A stretch of DNA of 6,029 nucleotides from Vulcanimicrobiota bacterium (lineage in GTDB: Bacteria; Vulcanimicrobiota; Vulcanimicrobiia; Vulcanimicrobiales; Vulcanimicrobiaceae), in the NCBI GenBank assembly GCA_019233415.1, contig JAFAMK010000312.1:1-6029 (forward strand). Direction: 5' to 3'. Shown here piece by piece: positions 1 to 5,605 of the stretch (position 1 is its first letter; each line of letters opens with the position of its first letter). Position numbers and translations under genes: made by a program. Below the pieces are notes generated by a model. The model searched no databases. It saw nothing but the letters and a program-made list of their open reading frames with translations, and was not told where the DNA came from.

Positions 1-539
1 TCCTGCCAAATCTCCAGATACGCGCCGCTGCGCGGCGCGAACTCGCGTGCGATGGCTTCGGCCGCATCGCGAGCGACTTCGTACGCGACGTGTGCGTACG
101 GCCACGGCGGTGCGACGACGTTGCGCACGACGTCGCCGCAGGTCGCAAGCGTCGAGCCGAGGTTGGCGACGATCTCCGCGATCACTGGTCGCAAGTCGGG
201 CTTGCGCACGCCGTGGAGCTGTAGTCCCTGACGCGTCGTGATGCGGATCGTCCCGTTCCCGTGACGGTCGGCGAGGTCGTCGACCGCGCGCCACAACTGC
301 GCGGGAACGCGGCCGCCGGTCGCCTTGACGCGGACCATGAACGAATACTGCTTGTCGCCGCCTTCGTCGCGCGCGCTCTTGCGCGCGTCGCGGTTCTCTT
401 GCTGATAGCTTCCGTGAAACTTCAGCAGCGTGGCCGATTCGTCGCTGAACCGCGCAGTCGGTTCGGCGATCTCGGAGGCAATGCTACCGCGAAGGCCCCG
501 GCTCTCGGCCTTGACCTTTTCGACGTCCAACTTGCTCAT
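1..539 (-). CDS. sir: Ferredoxin-type sulfite reductase (siroheme/4Fe-4S), N-terminal part, truncated by window edge
   Basis: The first 179 codons of a siroheme-containing reductase that would reduce sulfite to sulfide in assimilatory sulfur metabolism in the cytoplasm. Reading leftward from ATG at 539-537, the protein shows the family N-terminus: KFHGSYQQENRD (about residues 40-51), then YSFMVR, then the half-domain motif TIRITTRQGLQLHG (about 96-109), then TCGDVVRNVVAPP (about 133-145). In this family the Arg residues of the two latter motifs contact siroheme. The Cys residues that hold the 4Fe-4S/siroheme centre lie in the C-terminal half, outside the window. KFHGSYQQ and CGDVVRNV favour sulfite reductase over the closely related ferredoxin nitrite reductase, but the truncation leaves that open. 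The ATG is preceded by a weak GGAAAG four bases away. The gene is transcribed divergently from the quinoprotein gene and has a long structured leader (see the promoter and hairpin entries). Confidence 0.9.
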   Translation of the reverse strand, partial: MSKLDVEKVKAESRGLRGSIASEIAEPTARFSDESATLLKFHGSYQQENRDARKSARDEGGDKQYSFMVRVKATGGRVPAQLWRAVDDLADRHGNGTIRITTRQGLQLHGVRKPDLRPVIAEIVANLGSTLATCGDVVRNVVAPPWPYAHVAYEVARDAAEAIAREFAPRSGAYLEIWQ

Positions 540-564
540 CGAACTTTCCGGAGAGAGAAAGAAA

Positions 565-592
565 GGAGCCCCCGCCGTCAGGCGGGGGCTCC
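565..592 (-). terminator. Perfect 12-bp GC hairpin with T-rich tail in the 5' leader (attenuator candidate)
   Basis: Two arms, 565-576 (ggagcccccgcc) and 581-592 (ggcgggggctcc), are exact inverse complements separated by a 4-nt loop. On the minus strand the stem is followed directly by TTTCTTTCTCTCTCC, so it resembles a rho-independent terminator for leftward transcription. It sits between the predicted promoter and the sulfite reductase ATG and does not follow any gene, which points to attenuation or leader control. The U-run is interrupted by C, so termination may be partial. A short upstream GGCGG (minus strand, about 639-643) could pair with the first arm as an antiterminator; this is speculative. 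Confidence 0.6.
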
Positions 593-622
593 ACATCGAC
601 CTATGCGACCCGTGTCGCTAGC

Positions 623-694
623 TCACGACGTGACCGACCGCCGGACCGGAGATCCGTGGGTACACACCATCGTGAGACAGCGGGCGAGCAACAT
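623..694 (-). other. Candidate short upstream ORF (23 codons) in the sulfite reductase leader
   Basis: Starting at ATG 694-692 and ending at TGA 625-623, this frame encodes a 23-residue peptide beginning MLLARCLTMVC, with Cys at positions 6 and 11, both coded by TGT. Its start lies only about 3 nt from the predicted transcript start, so it could be translated leaderless. It ends about 30 nt before the terminator-like hairpin. In actinobacteria, Cys-containing leader peptides precede some sulfur-assimilation genes; similarity to that arrangement is inference only. An ORF of this length can occur by chance, the two Cys codons are not adjacent, and no Shine-Dalgarno is seen. Confidence 0.3.
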
Positions 695-703
695 CGTGCG
701 GCG

Positions 704-733
704 AATCTACCATGCCGCGCAGCGATGCGTCAA
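704..733 (-). promoter_or_regulatory. Sigma70-like promoter for the sulfite reductase gene
   Basis: On the minus strand TTGACG (733-728) is followed by an 18-nt spacer and TAGATT (709-704), a close match to the -35/-10 consensus in otherwise very GC-rich DNA. The predicted start is near 697, giving a leader of about 157 nt before the sulfite reductase ATG. The position between the divergent genes and the orientation fit. No start-site data are available. Confidence 0.6.
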
Positions 734-756
734 GCACCACGGTTTGGCACAGGTAC

Positions 757-766
757 GGGAGGAGGA
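757..766 (+). promoter_or_regulatory. Strong Shine-Dalgarno deciding the GTG start of the quinoprotein
   Basis: GGGAGGAGGA lies 5 nt before GTG 772-774. The nearest in-frame ATG (712) has no comparable site and would put 20 unlikely residues ahead of the signal peptide. Confidence 0.8.
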
Positions 767-771
767 CCATC

Positions 772-2370
772 GTGCACCATCTTCGCTTCGCCACGGCGGC
801 CATTGCGCTCGCCGCGGTATCCCTCTGCGGTTGTACGAATCAATCCGGCTCGACGGGAACCGCCGCCTCGCCCACCCCGCAAGAATCTGCCGCGCTGAGC
901 GCCGGCGACGACTGGCCATCCTACGGCGGCACGCTCCAGAGCAGCCACTACTCGAGCCTCACCGAGATCACGCCGGCCAACGTCGCGCAGCTCAAAGCGG
1001 TCTGCACGGCGAAGCTCGACGAGAACGGCGCATTTCAAGCGACGCCGATCGTGATCTCCGGCACGCTGTACGTTCCGACCGCACACGACACGTACGCGAT
1101 CGATGCGAAAACGTGTGCGATCACGTGGCGGTCGACGTACACGCCGAAAGGGCACGAGCCGTTTCCCGTTGACCGCGGGCTCGCGTACGCCGGCGACCGG
1201 CTCGTCCGTGGCGAAACCGACGGTCATCTCGTCGCGCTCGACGTCACCAGCGGCAAGACGCTGTGGGACGTCGCGCCGGCGAGCGGCGACCGAGGCGAGT
1301 TCCTCAGCTCGGCGCCGATCGTGTGGAACGGGACCGTCTACATCGGCACCGCCGGCTCCGACTGGGGCGTCAAGGGCCGCATGATGGCGTTCGACGTGTC
1401 GAACGGCGCGCTGAAGTGGACCTTCACGACGATCGCGAGCGGGAAGGACGCGAACGCGAAGAGCTGGCCGGACGCGACCGCGGCGTCGCGCGGCGGCGGT
1501 GGCATGTGGACCTCGTACACGCTCGATCCCGCGAGCGGCGAGCTGTTCGTCCCGGTTGCGAATCCCGCGCCGGACTTCCTCAGCTCCGCGCGTCCCGGCG
1601 CGAACCTCTACACCGACTCGGTGGTCGTGCTCGACGCGAGCACCGGCGCGCTCAAGTGGTACGTGCAGACCGACCCGCACGACGTGCACGACTGGGACAT
1701 GTCGGCGCCGCCGGTTCTGTTCACGACCGCCGACGGGAAAGCGATGCTCGGCGCCGCCGGAAAAGACGGCGTGCTGTACGGGATCGACCGCAGCTCGCAC
1801 GCGATCGTCTACCGCACGCCCGAAGTGCGCCGCTCCGGCGTGAACGACGCGCCGACGCTGGCCGGGCGCCACATCTGTCCCGGCGTGCTCGGCGGCTCGG
1901 AGTGGAACGGCCCCGCGTACGACCAGAAAGACGGGCTGCTGATCACGCCGATGGACGACTGGTGCGCGACGGTGAAGCTCGCCGCCGCGCGCTACGTCCC
2001 CGGCCAGTTCTACTTCGGCGGCTCGTACACGGCCGACCCGTACGTGACGGCACGCGGCACGCTGACCGCGACGGATCGCGCGACCGGGAAGATCGCGTGG
2101 AAGTACACCGCAAAGGCGCCGATGCTCGCCGGCGTGACGCCGACCGCATCGGGCGTGACGTTCTCCGGCGACATGGCCGGCAACGTACTCGCGTTCGACA
2201 GCGCGAGCGGCAAGGTGCTCGCGACGTTCCCCACGCAGGGCTCGATCGCGGGAAGCGTGGTCACGTACGCGGTCGGCGGCAAGCAGTACGTCGCCGCAAC
2301 CTCCGGCAACATCTCGCGGCTGACGTGGGGCAACCACGGTTCGCCGACCATCGTGGTCTATTCGCTCTGA
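772..2370 (+). CDS. PQQ-dependent dehydrogenase-type quinoprotein, predicted lipoprotein
   Basis: A 532-residue beta-propeller of the quinoprotein alcohol dehydrogenase family, expected to oxidise an alcohol or similar substrate with PQQ outside the cytoplasmic membrane. GTG at 772 is chosen for its strong Shine-Dalgarno and because it starts a signal peptide directly; the lipobox is LCGC with Cys21 as the probable lipidated residue. DWPSYGG (about 47-53) opens the propeller, and blade motifs of the form ALD-x-TG-x-x-x-W recur. By recalled alignment to methanol dehydrogenase: GSDWGVKG puts Asp197 where the Ca-ligand Glu177 sits; GGGMW gives Trp246 near the PQQ-stacking Trp; VANP gives Asn264 for Ca-ligand Asn261; DPHDVHDWD (301-309) is the catalytic Asp region; Cys369 and Cys398 have the same 29-residue spacing as the 386/415 disulfide. 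The vicinal Cys-Cys before VxRGLAY is absent (HEPFPVDRGLAY). There is no CxxCH haem site, so electrons must go to a separate acceptor. The substrate is unknown, and a non-enzymatic PQQ-like (BamB-type) propeller is less likely. Confidence 0.87.
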   Translation: MHHLRFATAAIALAAVSLCGCTNQSGSTGTAASPTPQESAALSAGDDWPSYGGTLQSSHYSSLTEITPANVAQLKAVCTAKLDENGAFQATPIVISGTLYVPTAHDTYAIDAKTCAITWRSTYTPKGHEPFPVDRGLAYAGDRLVRGETDGHLVALDVTSGKTLWDVAPASGDRGEFLSSAPIVWNGTVYIGTAGSDWGVKGRMMAFDVSNGALKWTFTTIASGKDANAKSWPDATAASRGGGGMWTSYTLDPASGELFVPVANPAPDFLSSARPGANLYTDSVVVLDASTGALKWYVQTDPHDVHDWDMSAPPVLFTTADGKAMLGAAGKDGVLYGIDRSSHAIVYRTPEVRRSGVNDAPTLAGRHICPGVLGGSEWNGPAYDQKDGLLITPMDDWCATVKLAAARYVPGQFYFGGSYTADPYVTARGTLTATDRATGKIAWKYTAKAPMLAGVTPTASGVTFSGDMAGNVLAFDSASGKVLATFPTQGSIAGSVVTYAVGGKQYVAATSGNISRLTWGNHGSPTIVVYSL

Positions 2371-2969
2371 CCGCGCTGCTGCTTCTGCTGGCCTGCACGT
2401 TCTCGCCCGCCGACGCCAGCCGCGCGGCGGGCGAGGGCGCGGCGATGGCGGGCGCGCACGCGCCGTACACGGTGCGGCCGTGGGTGCTGTGGGATGCGCG
2501 CGACCCGCTGCGGGCCGTCCACGGGCGCGCCGACCTCGACGCGGTGATCGCCGAAACGCCGTACGAACGGCTGCGGTACGAAGCATATTTGCAGGCGCTG
2601 CAAGACCTGCCGCTGACGGACGCGCTCGTGGAACGCTGGCGGCGCGACGCGCAAGGCCGGTTCGGATTCGTCATCTACGGGCACAGCCGCGGCGACGGCG
2701 ACCGCGATAAGACATTTCTGCGCCGCTTCTCGCCCGCCACGGTCGCGTTCGCCGGCGGCCCGCGCGGCGTCTCGACGGAACGCACGCCGTTCGGCCCGGA
2801 CGAGGACTCCTACACGGTTGGCACGTTTCGCGAGGAGCGGTATGCGGGCTCGGTGACGTACCGCTTCGCCACACCGCCCGGCGCGTGCCGGACGGCGGGC
2901 GTCCTCACGTTCACGGATGCCGAGGGCCGCCGGTACCGGTTCGCCTTCGACCTCGCTCGGTATCGCTGA
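2325..2969 (+). CDS. Hypothetical exported protein or lipoprotein, unusual start
   Basis: A protein of about 214 residues that I do not recognise. No ATG precedes the hydrophobic N-terminal segment: the first in-frame ATG (2445) lies after it. The best start is GTG 2325, inside the last 46 nt of the quinoprotein gene, giving a short n-region with Arg and His, the hydrophobic run GLFALTALLLLLA, and Cys24 in LLAC (possible lipobox). The alternative is CTG 2367, overlapping the upstream TGA. An ADA site seven residues after Cys24 could serve signal peptidase I instead. The mature part is mixed alpha/beta in appearance: a helical, charged stretch (ETPYERLRYEAYLQALQDLP), then FGFVIYGHSRGDGD, then a Gly/Arg-rich C-terminal half ending in YRFAFDLARYR. 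Translational coupling to the quinoprotein is likely, so a related role is possible. The coding call rests on the signal-like N-terminus and the open frame; start position is uncertain. Confidence 0.65.
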   Translation: MGQPRFADHRGLFALTALLLLLACTFSPADASRAAGEGAAMAGAHAPYTVRPWVLWDARDPLRAVHGRADLDAVIAETPYERLRYEAYLQALQDLPLTDALVERWRRDAQGRFGFVIYGHSRGDGDRDKTFLRRFSPATVAFAGGPRGVSTERTPFGPDEDSYTVGTFREERYAGSVTYRFATPPGACRTAGVLTFTDAEGRRYRFAFDLARYR

Positions 2970-2986
2970 GCCGGCCCAGGCCGCTC

Positions 2987-3015
2987 TTGACCGCCTGCCG
3001 CCGGCGTGCTACGGT
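2987..3015 (+). promoter_or_regulatory. Sigma70-like promoter of the BlaI/M56 operon
   Basis: TTGACC (2987-2992) and TACGGT (3010-3015) are separated by exactly 17 nt, in the 84-nt gap before the repressor gene. The predicted start is near 3022, inside the operator described separately, giving a leader of about 30 nt with GGAGGT (3045-3050) just before the ATG. Confidence 0.7.
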
Positions 3016-3020
3016 GGCTT

Positions 3021-3040
3021 AGACCGAATTCATTAGGTCT
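3021..3040 (+). promoter_or_regulatory. 20-bp near-palindromic operator, probable BlaI-family binding site
   Basis: AGACCGAATTCATTAGGTCT reads as AGACC-n-AAT-TC-ATT-n-GGTCT: eight of ten base pairs are symmetric around the central TC. It lies 5 nt after the -10 hexamer and covers the predicted transcription start, so a bound dimer would block initiation. BlaI/MecI-type repressors bind dyads in their own promoters, usually with TACA/TGTA-like cores. The sequence here differs from that classical core, so specificity is inferred from position and symmetry. Confidence 0.6.
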
Positions 3041-3053
3041 GCCTGGAGGTCCG

Positions 3054-3440
3054 ATGGCCCGCCGCCGTTCCGTCCCGTTGACCGAGGTCGAGTTGCGCCT
3101 CATGGAGATCGTGTGGGCTGCCGGGCCTGCGACCGTGGCGCAGATCGTCGAGGCGATCCCCGCCGAGGAACGGCCGGCATACAACACGGTCCAGACGATG
3201 ATGAAGATCCTCGAGCGCAAGGGCTACGTACAGCACCGCGCCGAGGGCCGCGCCTTCGTCTACAAAGCGATCGTCGACCGCGATTCGGCGGCGCGCACCG
3301 CCCTCTCGCAGGTCGTGCAGCGCTTCTTCGGAGGCTCGCCGCGCGCGCTCGCGCTCAACCTCGTCGAAGGGGACCATCTCAGCCAAGACGACCTCGACGA
3401 AATTCGCCGCACGATCGCGCGCGCGAAGGACGAACCGTGA
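3054..3440 (+). CDS. BlaI/MecI/CopY-family transcriptional repressor
   Basis: A 128-residue winged-helix repressor of the penicillinase-repressor family, the usual length. ATG 3054 follows GGAGGT (3045-3050). The N-terminal DNA-binding domain is clear: LTEVELRLMEIVW (about 8-20), AGPATVAQIVEAI, the recognition-helix region RPAYNTVQTMMKILERKGYV (about 39-58), and the wing RAEGRAFVYKAIV (about 62-74). The C-terminal dimerisation part contains VVQRFFGGSPRALALNLVE (about 83-101), where family members are cleaved or destabilised after the partner M56 protease is activated. The stop codon shares one base with the ATG of the M56 gene (TGATG), so the pair is translationally coupled. It probably represses its own operon through the dyad at 3021-3040. 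The upstream in-frame ATG at 3006 would precede the predicted transcription start and is rejected. The neighbour's unusual sensor argues against naming this a beta-lactamase regulator. Confidence 0.95.
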   Translation: MARRRSVPLTEVELRLMEIVWAAGPATVAQIVEAIPAEERPAYNTVQTMMKILERKGYVQHRAEGRAFVYKAIVDRDSAARTALSQVVQRFFGGSPRALALNLVEGDHLSQDDLDEIRRTIARAKDEP

Positions 3441-5605
3441 TGGACGCGCTGCTGCTCGCGATCCTCAACGCGCTCTGGCAAGGAACCGCGCTGATCGCGC
3501 TCGTCGCGCTGGCGCTGCGCCTAGGCCTGCGCCGCAACGCGACGACCGCGTGCGTGATGTGGAGCGTGACGTTCCTGGTCGTCGCGGTGCTGCCGTTCAT
3601 CGACGTCGCGCTGGCGCACCGCACCGCCGCGCCCGCGCTGCCGCCGACCGTCCTTCCCGCGCTCGCGGACCTCGGCACGGGGCCGGTGCGTGTCGTCGTC
3701 GTCGACGGACGCCGGTCGACATTCGCGTCTCAACCGGCCGCGACGACGACGCCTGCCGTCGCGTCGTCCGCAGTGACGGCAGCCGCCGCGACCGCAGCAG
3801 CTGCGAAGCGCGTGCGCGACGGCGCGACCTGGCTCGGAAGCACGGCGACCGCGTTCGCGCGCACGTGGGGATTCCTCGTCGTGGACGCATGGATGCTCGT
3901 CGCGGCGTCGCTGCTGCTGCGGCTCGCGTTCGCGTACGCGGCGATCGGTCGGATGAAGCGGGACGCCCTGCCGCTCGACGATCCGTCGATCGAAGCGCGG
4001 CTGCGCGCGGCCGGACACCGCCGCCGCGCGACCGTCGCGACGTCGCCGAACGTCACCGTGCCGTGCGCGATCGGCTTCCGGCGGCCGATGATCCTCATTC
4101 CGGCCGGTCTCGCGGCGTCGCTCGACTCCGACGACCTCGCGCGCATCGTGCTGCACGAGTCCGCGCACCTGCAGCGCTACGACGATTGGGGCAACGCGCT
4201 CGAGCAGGCCGTCTGCGCGCTGCAGTTCTTCCAACCCGCGCTGCACGTCGCGCGGCGCCGCATCGACTTCGAGCGCGAGGTCGCCTGCGACGATCGCGTC
4301 CTCGCTGCCGCCGGCGAACCGCTCCGTTACGCCGAGTGCCTCGCCCGCATGGCCCAGCGCCAAGCGCGGCTCCCACGCGTCGCGTTCGTCCCCGGCTTCG
4401 TGCTGCGCCGCGCCCACGTCGTCGCGCGCGTCCGCCGCATCGTCGACCGCTCCCGCGACGCCTCACCGCGGCTGCGCCTCGCCGCCCTCGCCCTCGGCGC
4501 CGGCGTCCTCGTCGCAACGCTCGGCATCACGCGCCTCCAAGTCCCGCTCGTCACCCCCGCCGCCGCGGCGCCGGTTCACGCGATCATCGTCGCGCTCGCG
4601 AAGGTGAAAAGAACCGACAAGATCGCGAAGAAGACCGAGCGGAAAGATGCGAAGAAGGCCGCGAAGGTCGCGAAGCGCACGGCACCCACCGCTGGCCGCG
4701 TCCTGATCGTAGCGGAGAAGGTGACCCTGCGTTCCGCGAAAGCGCAAGTCACCGCGCGCAACGCGGTGCTGGTCGGGCAGAGTACAGACACCGTCGACCG
4801 GCATCCACATCCCCATCCCAAGCCCAACCCACAACCGCATCCCGGCGTGAAGCCGAATCCCGATCCGAACCCTCACCCGAATCCCGCGGTGCACGTCGAG
4901 CTCGACACCAATATTGCTCCCGACGCGCAAGCCAACGCCCCCGTGGCTGAGCTTCCCATGCTGCGGCGCGAAGCGGTCATGGTTGCTGTGAACACGCAAG
5001 CCGCAATCAACGCGCGGATCGCCGTGGTCCGCGACACGCCGTACGCGCCGCGCGTCATCACGCGCGCAACGGCAGCGCGCACCGGCGACCTCCTCGACGC
5101 GATCGACGAGGCGAAGTACCCGCACCCGAGCGTCGACGAACTGATCACGTTGCACAACCAGGGCGTCACCGGCGACTACGTCCGCAAGATGGGCGCGATC
5201 GGACCAACGCGGCCTACCCTCCAACAGCTGCTTGCACTTGCGGTGCAGGGCATCACCCCGGACTATGTCACGACGATGAACCTGCGGCTCACGACGCAAC
5301 CGACGGTCGACCAGCTCATCGAATTGCGGACGCAAGGCGTGAGCATGCGCTGGCTCAACGCGCTCGCAGATACCGGCTATCGGAAATTGAGCATCGACGA
5401 CGCGGTCGCGCTCGCCTCACACGGGGTGTCGTCCACGTACGTCCGCGACCTGATGTACGCCGGCTTTCGCGATCTCACGCCGCAGCAGCTGGTCGCGCTA
5501 CGCACGTCGGGCGTCGACGGAACCTATGCCAGGCAGATGGCCCGGCACGGCTACCACAGCATCGACGACTTGATCCGCCTCAAACAGAACGGAGTCGAAC
5601 CGTGA
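3440..5605 (+). CDS. BlaR1-like M56 family membrane metallopeptidase with repeat-containing C-terminal domain
   Basis: A 721-residue integral membrane zinc protease, predicted sensor partner of the BlaI-type repressor. Topology fits the family: TM1 about 5-28, TM2 about 35-57, an Ala/Thr-rich outer loop (about 58-144), TM3 about 145-168, a cytoplasmic protease domain, TM4 about 347-370, and a large extracytoplasmic C-terminal region. The active site is complete: HESAH at 239-243 (4154-4168) and FEREVACDD with Glu280 as the probable third zinc ligand. After TM4 come a basic segment (388-413), a linker, an X-Pro stretch rich in His and Asn (455-482), about 80 residues without a recognised domain, and 29-residue repeats (563-721). 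No penicillin-binding SxxK/SxN/KTG fold is apparent, unlike classical BlaR1/MecR1, so the signal is not a beta-lactam by any evidence here. Its start overlaps the repressor stop and its stop overlaps the next gene's GTG. The fold and protease role are secure; the ligand is unknown. Confidence 0.93.
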   Translation: MDALLLAILNALWQGTALIALVALALRLGLRRNATTACVMWSVTFLVVAVLPFIDVALAHRTAAPALPPTVLPALADLGTGPVRVVVVDGRRSTFASQPAATTTPAVASSAVTAAAATAAAAKRVRDGATWLGSTATAFARTWGFLVVDAWMLVAASLLLRLAFAYAAIGRMKRDALPLDDPSIEARLRAAGHRRRATVATSPNVTVPCAIGFRRPMILIPAGLAASLDSDDLARIVLHESAHLQRYDDWGNALEQAVCALQFFQPALHVARRRIDFEREVACDDRVLAAAGEPLRYAECLARMAQRQARLPRVAFVPGFVLRRAHVVARVRRIVDRSRDASPRLRLAALALGAGVLVATLGITRLQVPLVTPAAAAPVHAIIVALAKVKRTDKIAKKTERKDAKKAAKVAKRTAPTAGRVLIVAEKVTLRSAKAQVTARNAVLVGQSTDTVDRHPHPHPKPNPQPHPGVKPNPDPNPHPNPAVHVELDTNIAPDAQANAPVAELPMLRREAVMVAVNTQAAINARIAVVRDTPYAPRVITRATAARTGDLLDAIDEAKYPHPSVDELITLHNQGVTGDYVRKMGAIGPTRPTLQQLLALAVQGITPDYVTTMNLRLTTQPTVDQLIELRTQGVSMRWLNALADTGYRKLSIDDAVALASHGVSSTYVRDLMYAGFRDLTPQQLVALRTSGVDGTYARQMARHGYHSIDDLIRLKQNGVEP
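4601..4678 (+). other. Lys-rich segment after TM4 of the M56 protein
   Basis: Codons 388-413 encode a 26-residue stretch with 11 Lys, 3 Arg and only three acidic residues, in which AKK/DAKKAAK patterns recur. It is likely an amphipathic or single helix. By the family topology it faces the cell exterior, which is unusual for so basic a segment close to a membrane helix. The DNA is richer in A than its surroundings because of AAG/AAA codons. Confidence 0.7.
4802..4885 (+). repeat. Alternating X-Pro low-complexity linker (His/Asn/Lys-rich)
   Basis: Codons 455-482 of the M56 protein run HPHPHPKPNPQPHP, then GVKPNPDPNPHPNP: Pro at every second position except at one GV interruption, with five His and five Asn between. 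Such stretches form a stiff extended rod, here probably spanning periplasm or wall between TM4 and the repeat domain. The clustered His could bind divalent metal, which is speculation. Confidence 0.85.
5126..5602 (+). repeat. 29-residue tandem protein repeats at the C-terminus of the M56 protein
   Basis: Units start at residues 563, 592, 621, 650 and 679, with a partial sixth from 707 to 721. Each has the pattern: position 1 P/L, 2 S/T, 6 Leu (Ala once), 9 Leu, 13 Gly, 14 Val/Ile, 18 Tyr/Trp, 19 Val/Leu/Ala, 26 Gly in most units. Typical segments are DELITLHNQGV and QQLVALRTSGV, followed by xxxYVRxM and a loop. The first four units are exactly 29 residues; the fifth is one residue shorter. 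DNA units are 5126-5212, 5213-5299, 5300-5386, 5387-5473, 5474-5557 and 5558-5602. Two short helices per unit stacked as a solenoid is the natural structural reading, which suggests a protein- or peptide-binding surface outside the membrane. Confidence 0.9.

Noticed and set aside
21..39. 8-bp inverted repeat cgcgccgc/gcggcgcg with 3-nt loop
   Set aside because: It lies within the sulfite reductase coding sequence, has no T-run and is expected by chance in DNA this GC-rich.
623..633. Palindrome tcacgacgtga between the divergent genes
   Set aside because: Symmetric (5-bp arms around one base) and in a regulatory region, but short, in a single copy and about 70 nt downstream of the predicted start; too little to call an operator.
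593..700. SAM-I type riboswitch in the sulfite reductase leader
   Set aside because: The conserved core elements I know for SAM-I are not found in the leader; the attenuator is reported without a ligand.
261..1172. 303-codon plus-strand frame across the sulfite reductase, leader and quinoprotein start
   Set aside because: It runs antisense to the sulfite reductase motifs and through the promoter and leader, and has no recognisable protein features.
1263..2324. Long +frame overlapping the quinoprotein and reading into the small exported protein
   Set aside because: The upstream portion is Arg-rich shadow sequence; only the part from about 2325 looks like a protein with an export signal.
730..2586. 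Long open frame of 618 codons on the minus strand opposite the quinoprotein
   Set aside because: Composition is Arg/Ala/His-rich with no domain, as expected from the antisense of a GC-rich gene. The plus-strand frame has a signal peptide, ribosome site and conserved quinoprotein motifs.
2972..2983. Short inverted repeat cggcc-ca-ggccg after the small exported protein gene
   Set aside because: Only five base pairs with a 2-nt loop and no T-run, so no terminator is supported between this gene and the BlaI operon.
3521..4950. Several long frames on both strands within the M56 gene
   Set aside because: Low-complexity Arg-rich translations in a region where the HEXXH, ACD and transmembrane segments fix the real frame.
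3440..5605. Annotation as beta-lactam sensor BlaR1/MecR1
   Set aside because: Only the protease half matches. No penicillin-binding motifs are seen in the C-terminal region and no beta-lactamase gene is in the window.
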